From a virus, in IMG/VR virus record IMGVR_UViG_3300030098_005538, positions 1 to 37,201 of that record: 37,201 nt of DNA. One strand, written 5' to 3'. The notes below the pieces were generated by a model. The model had not been told where the DNA came from, ran no database searches, and saw nothing but the letters and a program-made list of their open reading frames with translations. The translations under genes were made by a program, and so were the position numbers. Below, one piece after another: positions 1 to 5,841 of the stretch (the first letter of the stretch is position 1; every line of letters starts with the position of its first letter).

Positions 1-1175
1 GAGTCCGTATCAAACGTCCCATTAGTAACCAGCTCCGTGCCGCCGTCCGCTTGAATCCGAGGGCCATTGATGGTGCCGGAATTAGCAATCTTCTTCAGAG
101 TAATCCCTGAGAACTGAACAAACTTGCCATTGTCGATGTTTTGCGCGTTGACGAATTGACTCGTTGCATTTTGTGCTGTGAAACAATAACTCTTGCGTCC
201 ACTTCCTGCGGGAAACTCGTAATAACCTGTCGGTTGGTAAAGTCTTGGGTAAGCATCCGAATCGTTTGTTAAAAAATCAAAAGACAGCTCGTAGTTCTGC
301 CCCACAACGAGGTCTTGTGTCGCGGCTGATGCGTCTGCCCCGGTTGTTCTTAACCGAAAATACCCACCTTGCTGATTGCCTCCACTCGCTGGTCTTTCAA
401 TATTCGCAGCAGTTCCATTAGGGAATGATAGAATGTTACCGGTGTAATTAGAAAACCCACCGGTCCCATAAAGGTCCCCGTCAGCTTTCATTAGCTCACT
501 CCCCAGTCCACCATTCGGTCCTTGGTCAAACAGCAGGTTGCTCTCCCCGTCACTCTTAGTGCCCAGCTTGCCTTCACCCATGCGGAACCAGTGGTCGAGC
601 GTGGAGTAACTGCTAAGATTCGTCGGGCGTCCGTTGTTATAAAGTTCGTCGGCTAGTGCTGATTGGTCCCCAGTGAATATGGCAAACTCATCTAGGGAGC
701 CGTTAAACGAATAGTGTTGAGAGCCAATTTGAATACCTGTTGTAAAAGCAGTTCCAGCGCCATCTCCGGTAGAGGTCGAGGTAACTGACTGTAGGACACC
801 ATCGCAATACAGCTTACTCGCAGCGATGTCATCGTGCTTTTGATAAAGGAGCCAGTGGTGCCAAAGTCCGTCATCTTGTGCTGGGTTGTCTTCCCAAAAA
901 ATATAATAGCCGCTACCGTTATAAAGAATGGGCTTGTCTCCCCAGTTAAAGAAAAACACTCCACCTACACTTGCTCCGTGGTCCCAGACGGCAGTCCTTG
1001 ATGTAGTGCTACTTTTTGCCCAGAACGAATAAGTCTTCGTTGCCAGCGTGCTGTCGGCGTTCGTGGTTATGACGTCGTCCGTTCCGTCAAACAGCATCGA
1101 TGAAGACGACCTGGTGCCTTCTGCCTGGCGGGTTGAGGTAAGAGAATTCGAAAGTGTTGTGCCGATTGCTAGCAT
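1..1175 (-). CDS. LamG/concanavalin-like tail fibre or adhesin, partial
   Basis: The frame is open from an ATG at 1175 to the left edge, giving about 391 residues with no stop, so the C-terminus is missing. The first 60 or so residues lead into a jelly-roll pattern typical of LamG/pentraxin lectins: SMLFDGTDDVITT, then TYSFWAKSS, DGLWHHWLLYQ, KLYCDGVLQS and NGSLDEFAIFTGDQS. A second module from about residue 225 (GSELMKADGDLYGTGGF, then FRLRTTGAD and YELSFDF) looks like a CenC-type carbohydrate-binding domain, and the open edge begins another copy (GTELVTNGTFDTDS). Such proteins are usually distal fibres that bind surface glycans. It starts 4 nt after the endolysin stop and is probably in the same transcript. 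The adhesin role is inferred from the fold. Confidence 0.8.
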   Translation of the reverse strand, partial: MLAIGTTLSNSLTSTRQAEGTRSSSSMLFDGTDDVITTNADSTLATKTYSFWAKSSTTSRTAVWDHGASVGGVFFFNWGDKPILYNGSGYYIFWEDNPAQDDGLWHHWLLYQKHDDIAASKLYCDGVLQSVTSTSTGDGAGTAFTTGIQIGSQHYSFNGSLDEFAIFTGDQSALADELYNNGRPTNLSSYSTLDHWFRMGEGKLGTKSDGESNLLFDQGPNGGLGSELMKADGDLYGTGGFSNYTGNILSFPNGTAANIERPASGGNQQGGYFRLRTTGADASAATQDLVVGQNYELSFDFLTNDSDAYPRLYQPTGYYEFPAGSGRKSYCFTAQNATSQFVNAQNIDNGKFVQFSGITLKKIANSGTINGPRIQADGGTELVTNGTFDTD

Positions 1176-1179
1176 AGGT

Positions 1180-1617
1180 CTACCAGGTTGCATTGCGGCC
1201 TCTCAGGCCACAGTCAATGTGAGTGAATGTTGGGTAAGCGCCCAGGCCTCCCGTAAAGCAGCCTGCGTTTCGCATACGGTTAAGGTGATCAAATGCCCGC
1301 CCTGGGCTCATGCCGTCGATCTGGAAATCAAGAGCCCCGTTTTTTAAATGGAAACTGCGAGGGCTCCCTTTGACCTGCTTATTGTATTTAGGGCTCCGAT
1401 AATTTGACGTGATGCGGATCGGGAGATCGATATGCTCCCGAAGCTGATCCAAAACCCATAGAGGGACGACGATGTTCTTCCATAGCGAGCGGTCAGGAAT
1501 CGAATTGGTCACGCCACCGCGCTCGGCTTTCGAGTAATTCGTAATTTCGCGAGGGCTGAAATGCCTCAGTTGCAACGCCTCCAAAAACGCCTCGTATTCA
1601 AGTCGATCACTGCTCAT
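1180..1617 (-). CDS. Peptidase M15 family endolysin
   Basis: 145 aa. The pattern SFHLKNGALDF gives zinc ligands H90 and D97, with the third ligand H133 in THID, as in M15 (D-Ala-D-Ala carboxypeptidase / VanY-like, M15_3) peptidases. Family members of this size act as phage endolysins that cut peptidoglycan stem peptides. The upstream part (FSPREITNYSKAERGG) resembles the start of many phage M15 lysins. There is no signal peptide, so release would need the neighbouring holin. The start overlaps the 3' end of the 75-aa membrane protein by 11 nt, which suggests coupled translation. The catalytic triad and context make this a firm call; substrate specificity is inferred. Confidence 0.85.
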   Translation of the reverse strand: MSSDRLEYEAFLEALQLRHFSPREITNYSKAERGGVTNSIPDRSLWKNIVVPLWVLDQLREHIDLPIRITSNYRSPKYNKQVKGSPRSFHLKNGALDFQIDGMSPGRAFDHLNRMRNAGCFTGGLGAYPTFTHIDCGLRGRNATW

Positions 1618-1834
1618 CTCTATCCTGAAGGATTGCGGTTATTGTGTCGTGGAGCTTTTCTCGGTCTTGCTCGCAACTGTCCAGGCGCCGCCTTACCTCG
1701 CACAATTCGGCGTCATATCGGCTTTCGACCTTGTTCACCAGGACATCATTCCTGCGGGAAAGGAACCAGCAGGCCAAACAAAGCAGCCCTATCAGGCCGC
1801 CGTGCTCGACTAGCGAAAACATTTCGGGATCCAC
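1607..1834 (-). CDS. Small membrane protein, BhlA-like holin candidate
   Basis: 75 aa. A short acidic N-terminus is followed by one hydrophobic helix (about residues 9-26, LVEHGGLIGLLCLACWFL), then a double arginine and a charged, coiled-coil-like tail. By the positive-inside rule the tail is cytoplasmic. This is the layout of BhlA/UviB-type small holins. A Rz-like inner spanin would need the opposite topology and is less likely. It overlaps the endolysin start by 11 nt. The 257 nt upstream (1835-2091) hold no recognisable gene; the only thing I see there is a weak GTAAG/CTTAC inverted repeat with a T-rich loop near 1908-1926. Confidence 0.6.
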   Translation of the reverse strand: MDPEMFSLVEHGGLIGLLCLACWFLSRRNDVLVNKVESRYDAELCEVRRRLDSCEQDREKLHDTITAILQDRDEQ

Positions 1835-2091
1835 AGAGAAACCCTACCACTAGGTGTCCGAGCATGCGCAGCCAATCCTGATCATCAAGGACTGCCAATA
1901 GTCGTCGTAAGCTTTTTCCTGACTTACAAAACTAGTCACCATTTTTAATTGCAAACCCGGAGGCAAAAGTAGAAAAGAGCTCTTGGTCAATGCTTTATGG
2001 GTCAGATTAAGTATTGATTCAAGTGATGCCGCCTTTGATATTTTGGATGTGAAGTCACCGGGAATCTTAGGGTATCATCAACAAATCGATT

Positions 2092-2529
2092 ATGGACGAA
2101 CTAGATCTTACCGTTATTCCGGGCGCTACGCAGAAGGTAACGCTGTCATTCGACGAAAACAGGGAAGGGACCCTCAAGGCGGTCCTCCAAGGCTTCAGCC
2201 ACCTGGATCAGGCCGAGGAGCTACTGCATAGCTTCCTGGGCGCCCTGGCAGAGCTTAGCGACACCTGCCCAGATGCCCTGGCACACTTATTAGCTCAAGC
2301 CAAGAAAGGTGAACCGCGCCTCGCATCCGAGATCTCTAAACGGACAATGATTGCAGACACAGTCATAGATAACGTGCTGCCAAATAAGCAGCCAGTATCA
2401 GTCACGGTGAATATCGATGCGGTCGATGCAACAACAGCAAGACATCAACTGTTCTCCAACCTTTCCGGGCCAGCGACTAAGACCATTCTTAACGCTATGC
2501 ACGAGACGCTGATGAAGCACGTCGCTTAA
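2092..2529 (+). CDS. Hypothetical protein, isolated plus-strand gene in the lysis block
   Basis: 145 aa, acidic and mostly helical by composition. It begins MDELDLTVIPGATQKVTLSF, has a middle segment rich in leucine and alanine, and ends with a helical LSGPATKTILNAMHETL stretch. I do not recognise a family. The codon pattern looks coding throughout and no good alternative frame exists. It is the only plus-strand gene between minus-strand lysis genes, and its stop shares bases with the stop of the 65-aa holin-like gene (TTAA at 2526-2529). A weak promoter-like pair, TTGATT at 2014 and GATATT at 2037 with 17 bp spacing, lies about 50 bp upstream. An independently expressed lysogenic or regulatory cargo gene is possible but unproven. 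Confidence 0.6.
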   Translation: MDELDLTVIPGATQKVTLSFDENREGTLKAVLQGFSHLDQAEELLHSFLGALAELSDTCPDALAHLLAQAKKGEPRLASEISKRTMIADTVIDNVLPNKQPVSVTVNIDAVDATTARHQLFSNLSGPATKTILNAMHETLMKHVA

Positions 2530-2723
2530 TCGCTCGAAAGCTTTAACGGCTTTCCAGTCAATCCTCGCAGGACAATTATCAGTCCTCCCAGGATAGCTCC
2601 AACCACGTTCCAGTTCTCGTTCAGGAACTCCCTTGTCTCCGGGAACTTTGCTCCCACAACCGAGACAACCGAGGTCAATAAACCAAGCCAGATCGTTTTA
2701 GATTTTAACGCAGGCTTCTTCAT
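2526..2723 (-). CDS. Small two-helix holin-like membrane protein
   Basis: 65 aa. A basic start (MKKPALKSK) leads into a first hydrophobic stretch (TIWLGLLTSVVSVVGA), a charged loop (KFPETREFLNENW) and a second hydrophobic stretch (VVGAILGGLIIVLRGL). This K-S-K-T-I-W layout is common among small phage holins. Its ATG lies inside the stop of the upstream lipoprotein gene (TAATG), so the two are probably translated together. With the 75-aa protein nearby, either could be the main holin and the other an antiholin or accessory protein. Confidence 0.65.
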   Translation of the reverse strand: MKKPALKSKTIWLGLLTSVVSVVGAKFPETREFLNENWNVVGAILGGLIIVLRGLTGKPLKLSSD

Positions 2724-2863
2724 TACTCGAACAGGTTGAGCAGTCCACCAGCGTTAGCATCGAGCTCGCTTTCAATTGATACCTTCAATCCAGCGCAGCT
2801 TGTAAGCGCTAGAACCAACCCAGTACCCACTACCAGGGCACCCCAGAGGATAAGTCTCTTCAT
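2723..2863 (-). CDS. 46-aa lipoprotein, outer spanin (Rz1-like) candidate
   Basis: A short gene read from ATG at 2863 to TAA at 2723. The protein starts MKRLILWGALVV, continues hydrophobic, and has a lipobox LTSC with the acylated Cys at residue 23. The mature part is only about 24 residues. A tiny lipoprotein in a lysis block is typical of outer-membrane spanins, although no proline-rich segment is present and no clear inner spanin partner is seen. It may instead be a general lipoprotein. It is the first gene of the minus-strand block and overlaps the holin-like gene by TAATG. It supports a Gram-negative host. Confidence 0.6.
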   Translation of the reverse strand: MKRLILWGALVVGTGLVLALTSCAGLKVSIESELDANAGGLLNLFE

Positions 2864-3159
2864 ACCGGAGATTTAATCACCCACTGTCTAAACCTGACTT
2901 CTAAACCTTACTTCTAAAAAACCACACCAGCAAAGGTGGCGTAAGACACCGCGCAGTAGGCAACGCCTACGGAGTAATATTACTATCTCTAAGAAAAATT
3001 TTAACGACATTCGTCAATGCTTAAAAAGGATAAAATACAAAAATCTTATCCCCACACAAGAGCACGCGAGAGTACACGTGAGTCAGCGAACTAAGTTGAA
3101 GAAATGATCACTCTTAGTTGCTGATGATCTCGAGCACTACAATCATTTCATCACAACCA
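2864..3159. promoter_or_regulatory. Divergent intergenic control region with repeats
   Basis: This spacer separates the minus-strand lysis block from the plus-strand SSB-like gene and should carry promoters for both. It holds a 13-bp tandem repeat (TCTAAACCTGACT at 2887-2899, TCTAAACCTTACT at 2900-2912, then a partial copy TCTAAAAA to 2920), a 6-bp hairpin GTAGGC/GCCTAC with a 3-nt loop (2956-2970), and an inverted repeat GGATAA/TTATCC with a 12-nt A-rich spacer (3028-3051). The last element overlaps an AT-rich stretch that could be a -10 region. An operator role is inferred. No gene is seen inside. Confidence 0.4.
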
Positions 3160-3558
3160 ATGGACACGTACGAGATAACAGGAACACTCAAAGTCGTCGG
3201 AGGAATTCAAAGCTTTCCATCCGGATTTACTAAAAGACAAATCGTCATCGAAACCCATGACAAATATCCACAGAAAATCGCTTTCGACCTCTTCAAAGAA
3301 AACACCGAGCTCACTAACGGCCTCAACGCTGAAGATATGATCCGAGTGTCATTCAACCTGCGAGGAAATGAATACAACGGCAAATACTACGTTAACCTCC
3401 AGGCCTGGAGAATAGCTCCACTGCCTAAAGCACAGCCATCCCAAGCACCCCAGGCAGCTGCACAAACAGACTGGAACGCAATCGCAGCCAACGCCACTCC
3501 CCAGGTATCACAGCCCGCTGCAGCCGTAACCTCAGATGAGGATGAGATCCCTTTCTAA
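3160..3558 (+). CDS. SSB-like ssDNA-binding protein (DUF3127-type)
   Basis: 132 aa from the ATG at 3160. A start at 3118 would add 14 residues but lacks support. The N-terminal 85 or so residues read as an OB-like fold of the DUF3127 type: YEITGTLKVVGGIQSF, KRQIVIETHDKYPQKIAFDL, then a VSFNLRGNEYNGKYYVNLQAW strand pair. A low-complexity Ala/Pro/Gln linker follows and the protein ends in DEDEIPF, the acidic tip used by SSB proteins to recruit replication and repair partners. It is likely a phage single-strand binding protein acting with the RecT-like gene far downstream. The leader is A/C-rich with no Shine-Dalgarno sequence. Confidence 0.75.
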   Translation: MDTYEITGTLKVVGGIQSFPSGFTKRQIVIETHDKYPQKIAFDLFKENTELTNGLNAEDMIRVSFNLRGNEYNGKYYVNLQAWRIAPLPKAQPSQAPQAAAQTDWNAIAANATPQVSQPAAAVTSDEDEIPF

Positions 3559-3576
3559 GCAGTCACACTGAACGAT

Positions 3577-3792
3577 ATGAACGATCATAATGCTCGCAAT
3601 AAGCTAGTCGATGCAGCCCGGTGCATTGACGCAATCTTTCACGAGGAAGCTCGTCCTGGTCTGCGCACTTGGATGAATTGGAAAGCGAAAGGATATCTTC
3701 CATTTGTCAAAGTTGGACGACGTGTCTTTTACGACCCGGAAGCCTGTCGCGCTGAGTTAGAGAAGCGTTTCACTACACTGGCCGAATCATAA
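3577..3792 (+). CDS. Small helix-turn-helix DNA-binding protein
   Basis: 71 aa. The core LRTWMNWKAKGYLPFVKVGRRVFYDPEACRAELEKRF (residues about 28-64) matches the winged-helix HTH_17/AlpA-excisionase pattern: recognition helix, G-Y-L-P-x-x-K-V-G-R-R turn, and a final helix. Proteins like this act as phage regulators, excisionases or replication accessory factors. It lies 18 nt after the SSB-like gene and just before a spacer rich in repeats, including four TGTCGA boxes that could be its targets. That link is inferred from position only. Confidence 0.6.
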   Translation: MNDHNARNKLVDAARCIDAIFHEEARPGLRTWMNWKAKGYLPFVKVGRRVFYDPEACRAELEKRFTTLAES

Positions 3793-3825
3793 CCGCCACG
3801 ACATCTCACGAGCAATCACGTCACT

Positions 3826-3871
3826 TGTCGAAAACTGTCGAGCATATCGACATGTCCCGGCAATGTGTCGA
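3826..3871. repeat. Cluster of TGTCGA boxes
   Basis: TGTCGA occurs at 3826-3831, 3836-3841 and 3866-3871, and its reverse complement at 3847-3852. The direct copies are 10 and 30 bp apart, so they lie on the same face of the helix. Copy two and the inverted copy form a 6-bp inverted repeat with a 5-bp spacer. The cluster begins 33 bp after the HTH gene stop. The arrangement looks like a protein-binding array. Confidence 0.5.
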
Positions 3872-3881
3872 GAACGCTGAC

Positions 3882-3997
3882 CACCACCGCCGCATATAGC
3901 TGACTATAGATGCTGCGGTGGTGCCTGGGCTCTAGTTGGTGTGCGTTCTACACCACCAACAACACTTGTTTTCTAGGTTGTTGTTGAAGCCCCCAGG
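3882..3997. other. Multi-hairpin structured element between convergent genes
   Basis: Three inverted repeats follow one another. The first has 14-nt arms with one mismatch, CACCACCGCCGCAT (3882-3895) and ATGCTGCGGTGGTG (3910-3923). The second is GTTGGTG/CACCAAC (3935-3941, 3954-3960). The third is CAACAACA/TGTTGTTG (3957-3964, 3979-3986). The second and third share bases, so they exclude each other. CCTGGG (3924-3929) can pair with CCCAGG (3992-3997) and enclose both. No T-tract follows, so a simple intrinsic terminator is unlikely. It could be a structured RNA, a bidirectional terminator or part of a replication origin. Confidence 0.45.
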
Positions 3998-4021
3998 ACA
4001 CACAGCCCGCTAGCGTCTTCT

Positions 4022-4093
4022 CAAGCAAGTGCTCAAGCATATGCTTAACCATATGCTTAACCATATGCTCTAGCATGTGCTAAAGCGTGCGCT
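4022..4093. repeat. Six tandem 12-bp repeats, iteron-like
   Basis: Six exact 12-bp steps: CAAGCAAGTGCT, CAAGCATATGCT, TAACCATATGCT, TAACCATATGCT, CTAGCATGTGCT, AAAGCGTGCGCT. The conserved core is around CATATGCT; the central units agree best and the outer ones decay. The array ends 1 bp before the stop of the 53-aa minus-strand gene. Tandem repeats of this size next to replication-type genes and a GC-skew switch are typical of iterons or partition sites. The alternative is a coding repeat: on the minus strand the units read as a tetrapeptide repeat, M-(L/V)-(E/K)-H. Confidence 0.7.
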
Positions 4094-4094
4094 A

Positions 4095-4256
4095 TCACAG
4101 CTCCCTCACCAGGTCAGCCAAAGCCTGCAGCCTTACCCGCTCATCCTCATCCTCAACACGCAACACCATTGCCTCCAACTCCTGCAGCACAACAAGCTTC
4201 CGGGACTTACGACGCAATGCAGGCATCCAGGGACCAACATCAATCAATCCACTCAT
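4095..4256 (-). CDS. 53-aa hypothetical protein coupled to the VRR-NUC gene
   Basis: Read from ATG at 4256 to TGA at 4095. The start overlaps the VRR-NUC stop as ATGA, so it should be translated by re-initiation. The protein starts MSGLIDVGPWMPALRRKSRK and then forms a Leu/Glu-rich helix. It has a basic middle and an acidic stretch (VEDEDE), and no known family that I recognise. Codon use matches the upstream nuclease (GTG, CTG and GAG rich), which supports a real gene. The 12-bp repeat array follows it directly. Confidence 0.5.
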   Translation of the reverse strand: MSGLIDVGPWMPALRRKSRKLVVLQELEAMVLRVEDEDERVRLQALADLVREL

Positions 4257-4558
4257 CGCGCCAGGCTCCTTTCCAGCATGTCAGCCAGGATCTCCTCCGC
4301 ACTGCAGACCACTGCCACATGCCCCTGCCAGTTCCCATGAAAACCCAGCTGCGCATTCGTTAGCTTACGAGCGCTAGGGCTCTTCTCACCGTCCTTCACC
4401 TCATACAGGTATGTCAGCCCCCGGTAACCCACTACGAGGTCAGGAAAGCCCTTCCCAGCCCCAAAGGCGTCAAATACACTAACCCCAGGCAACGCAGCCT
4501 CCAGGTCCTTCTTCACCTCCGCATGATTGCGGTCCACTCTGTTCGCATATCTAGGCAT
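4253..4558 (-). CDS. VRR-NUC domain nuclease
   Basis: 101 aa, a single VRR-NUC domain of the PD-(D/E)XK superfamily. The N-terminal helix carries E14. The catalytic core is GKGFPDLVVG with D40 and YLYEVKDGEKS with E53 and K55, followed by Q70 in LTNAQLGFH. Stand-alone phage VRR-NUC proteins are thought to be structure-specific nucleases, for example Holliday-junction resolvases, acting in replication, recombination or packaging. It is transcribed away from the packaging genes and starts at the edge of the 500-bp noncoding segment. The biochemical role is inferred from the family. Confidence 0.85.
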   Translation of the reverse strand: MPRYANRVDRNHAEVKKDLEAALPGVSVFDAFGAGKGFPDLVVGYRGLTYLYEVKDGEKSPSARKLTNAQLGFHGNWQGHVAVVCSAEEILADMLERSLAR

Positions 4559-4709
4559 AAGATCAGACTGCCAGATGGTGTCTTAAAGGCCTCAGGATCC
4601 CTCACAGTAGGCCGTAGCGTGATTAATGAGTAGGTAGGCCAAACAGGGAACCAGAGCGTGAGATGGGGAACGGTTGCGAGTGGTGCAATCCAGGAACCAA
4701 CAACCCTTA

Positions 4710-4746
4710 TGGTGTGCCCTGGCTCTCAATCAGGGCTCTGACACCA
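4710..4746. other. Bulged hairpin in the noncoding segment
   Basis: Outer arms TGGTGT (4710-4715) and ACACCA (4741-4746) enclose inner arms GCCCTG (4716-4721) and CAGGGC (4731-4736), with a 9-nt loop and a 4-nt bulge (4737-4740) on the 3' side. Twelve base pairs in a 37-nt stretch are unlikely by chance. No T-run follows, so a terminator is not favoured; a structured RNA or a protein-binding site is possible. Confidence 0.4.
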
Positions 4747-4919
4747 CAATATATGGTATGCCTGTTTGCACACTAGGATCCACGCCGTATCAGCTGTAAT
4801 GCGGTCACTGATAATCAACGAGTTACGAGGCAGGAATTAGCCCGAAAACGCACTTAAAACCCTCAAGGTCAGGCAGTTACGACTTGGACTCCGCATTAGA
4901 TGCATTGTCGGAAGTTATA

Positions 4920-4947
4920 GGGGGGGAGGGGGGTCGGGCGCGGCGCC
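4920..4947. other. G-run and GC-rich motif, candidate packaging or origin site
   Basis: Seven G, one A, six G (4920-4933), then TCGGGCGCGGCGCC to 4947, which contains the palindrome GGCGCC. The plus strand could fold into a G-quadruplex. It sits about 110 bp before the first small gene and 320 bp before the terminase small subunit candidate, the usual place for cos or pac. The cos idea rests only on position and GC-rich character. Confidence 0.3.
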
Positions 4948-5055
4948 AGGTTCATTTCTAAACCGGTCACCTACCCTCTGAAAAAATGTGGCACAAGAGG
5001 CCCTTGGTCGCAAGGGGGTATTCTAGGGGATGTGAGGGTCCGTGGATCTACATTG

Positions 5056-5193
5056 ATGGAGACGTTATTGGCGTTGTTTATCTCGATGGTCTTGAGTGCG
5101 CTTTTGATAGAGGCGGCTTTTCGGGTGTATGAGGCGGTGTATGTGTTTGTGATCAACGCTGAATGGAAGGGAGGAGAGGTGAGGTCTCGTTGA
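5056..5193 (+). CDS. 45-aa single-pass membrane protein
   Basis: Read from ATG at 5056 to TGA at 5191-5193. The protein begins METLLALFISMVLSALLIEA, a hydrophobic helix, and continues with an amphipathic segment (FRVYEAVYVFVINAEW) and a charged end. Codon use (GTG, GCG and TTG rich) matches the following gene, and the opposite strand in this interval does not look coding. I do not recognise a family. It is the first gene after the noncoding segment, 73 nt before the terminase small subunit candidate. Small early membrane proteins of phages often act on the host envelope, but nothing here proves that. Confidence 0.45.
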   Translation: METLLALFISMVLSALLIEAAFRVYEAVYVFVINAEWKGGEVRSR

Positions 5194-5266
5194 GACAAGC
5201 GGTGTGAAAATAGATGAAGAATTGTCTCCCTGTCTTGTTTGAGGGCTACAAATGTTTGATTAAGGA

Positions 5267-5821
5267 ATGGGATCTGAGCTGACGACACCTGGTAATCCTG
5301 ACGACGACATTAAGTTGGCGGAGGAGATTGCGGCTAGCGTTGAGTATGTTGCTGAGTGCAATCGTCGTCCTGGCGGTGGTGAGAGTATATTGGAGGCAAA
5401 GGATCCTGCTCGTGCGGCGGCAACGCTTGCTGCTATTTGTCGGGGGGTTCCTGAGCGGACGATTAAGAAGGAGATAGGGACTCATTTTAAGACGATTCGA
5501 GGGTTGAAGCGTCGTCACAGTGATATTATTCGGTCTACCAGGGTTCACCGGTCGATGAAGGCCACGGCATTGCAGTTAAAGGCTGCTGATGCGTTGGAGC
5601 GGAAGTTGGATCGAGTTTTGGACGACGAGGAGAGCCTGGACAAGATTAACGCTAAGGATTTGGCGTTAACTTATGGGATTGTGACGGACAAGCAGCGAGT
5701 GATTCACGGGGAAGCGGGAGTGACGGTGACGCACGAGCACAAGGTGACATTGGAGGACGCGCAGAAAGCGATTGAGGACGCTAAGAGCAAGGTGAGTAAG
5801 CCTGGAATTATTGATGTATGA
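5267..5821 (+). CDS. Terminase small subunit candidate
   Basis: 184 aa. An acidic N-terminus is followed by an HTH-like segment (AAICRGVPERTIKKEIGTHF, then KTIRGLKRRHSDI, about residues 58-90), a long helical region (MKATALQLKAADALERKLDR) and a C-terminal part with the pattern LALTYGIVTDKQRVIHGEAG, which recurs in small terminase and phage DNA-binding proteins. A small terminase recognises the packaging site and stimulates the large subunit. It precedes the large subunit by four genes and lies just after the candidate packaging-site DNA. The assignment rests on the HTH, the TDK motif and position, so it is moderate. Confidence 0.55.
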   Translation: MGSELTTPGNPDDDIKLAEEIAASVEYVAECNRRPGGGESILEAKDPARAAATLAAICRGVPERTIKKEIGTHFKTIRGLKRRHSDIIRSTRVHRSMKATALQLKAADALERKLDRVLDDEESLDKINAKDLALTYGIVTDKQRVIHGEAGVTVTHEHKVTLEDAQKAIEDAKSKVSKPGIIDV

Positions 5822-5841
5822 AGCGGTGTGGAAGCAGCACA

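Larger units (their letters stand above)
4559..5055. other. Noncoding segment upstream of the packaging genes, with GC-skew switch
   Basis: No convincing gene is found on either strand over about 500 bp. Plus-strand composition changes abruptly here: 4141-4200 has 26 C and 5 G, 4561-4620 is balanced (16 C, 17 G), and 4621-4680 has 8 C and 24 G; the following gene stays G-rich (5341-5400 has 22 G and 8 C). The segment contains a bulged hairpin (4710-4746), a TATCAG/CTGATA inverted repeat (4788-4813) and a long G-run (4920-4933). It must hold promoters for the divergent nuclease and packaging operons. A replication origin or packaging site is a reasonable inference. Confidence 0.45.

Noticed and set aside
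2887-2920. 13-bp tandem repeat as an origin iteron
   Set aside because: Only two full copies and a partial one; kept as part of the control region rather than a separate origin claim.
3118-3159. N-terminal extension of the SSB-like protein
   Set aside because: The extra 14 residues are polar and unlike the family start; the ATG at 3160 begins right at the conserved strand.
4022-4093. CRISPR array
   Set aside because: Units are contiguous 12-bp repeats without spacers and no cas genes are present; the Cas4-like cysteines belong to a RecB-type phage nuclease.
5214-5282. 22-aa frame between the 45-aa gene and the terminase small subunit
   Set aside because: Too short to support, overlaps the next gene start, and no ribosome site or family pattern was seen.
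4971-5288. A 105-aa open frame on the minus strand
   Set aside because: It overlaps the 45-aa membrane protein and the start of the terminase small subunit candidate, and its Thr/Ser/Ile-rich product looks like a shadow of G/T-rich coding DNA.
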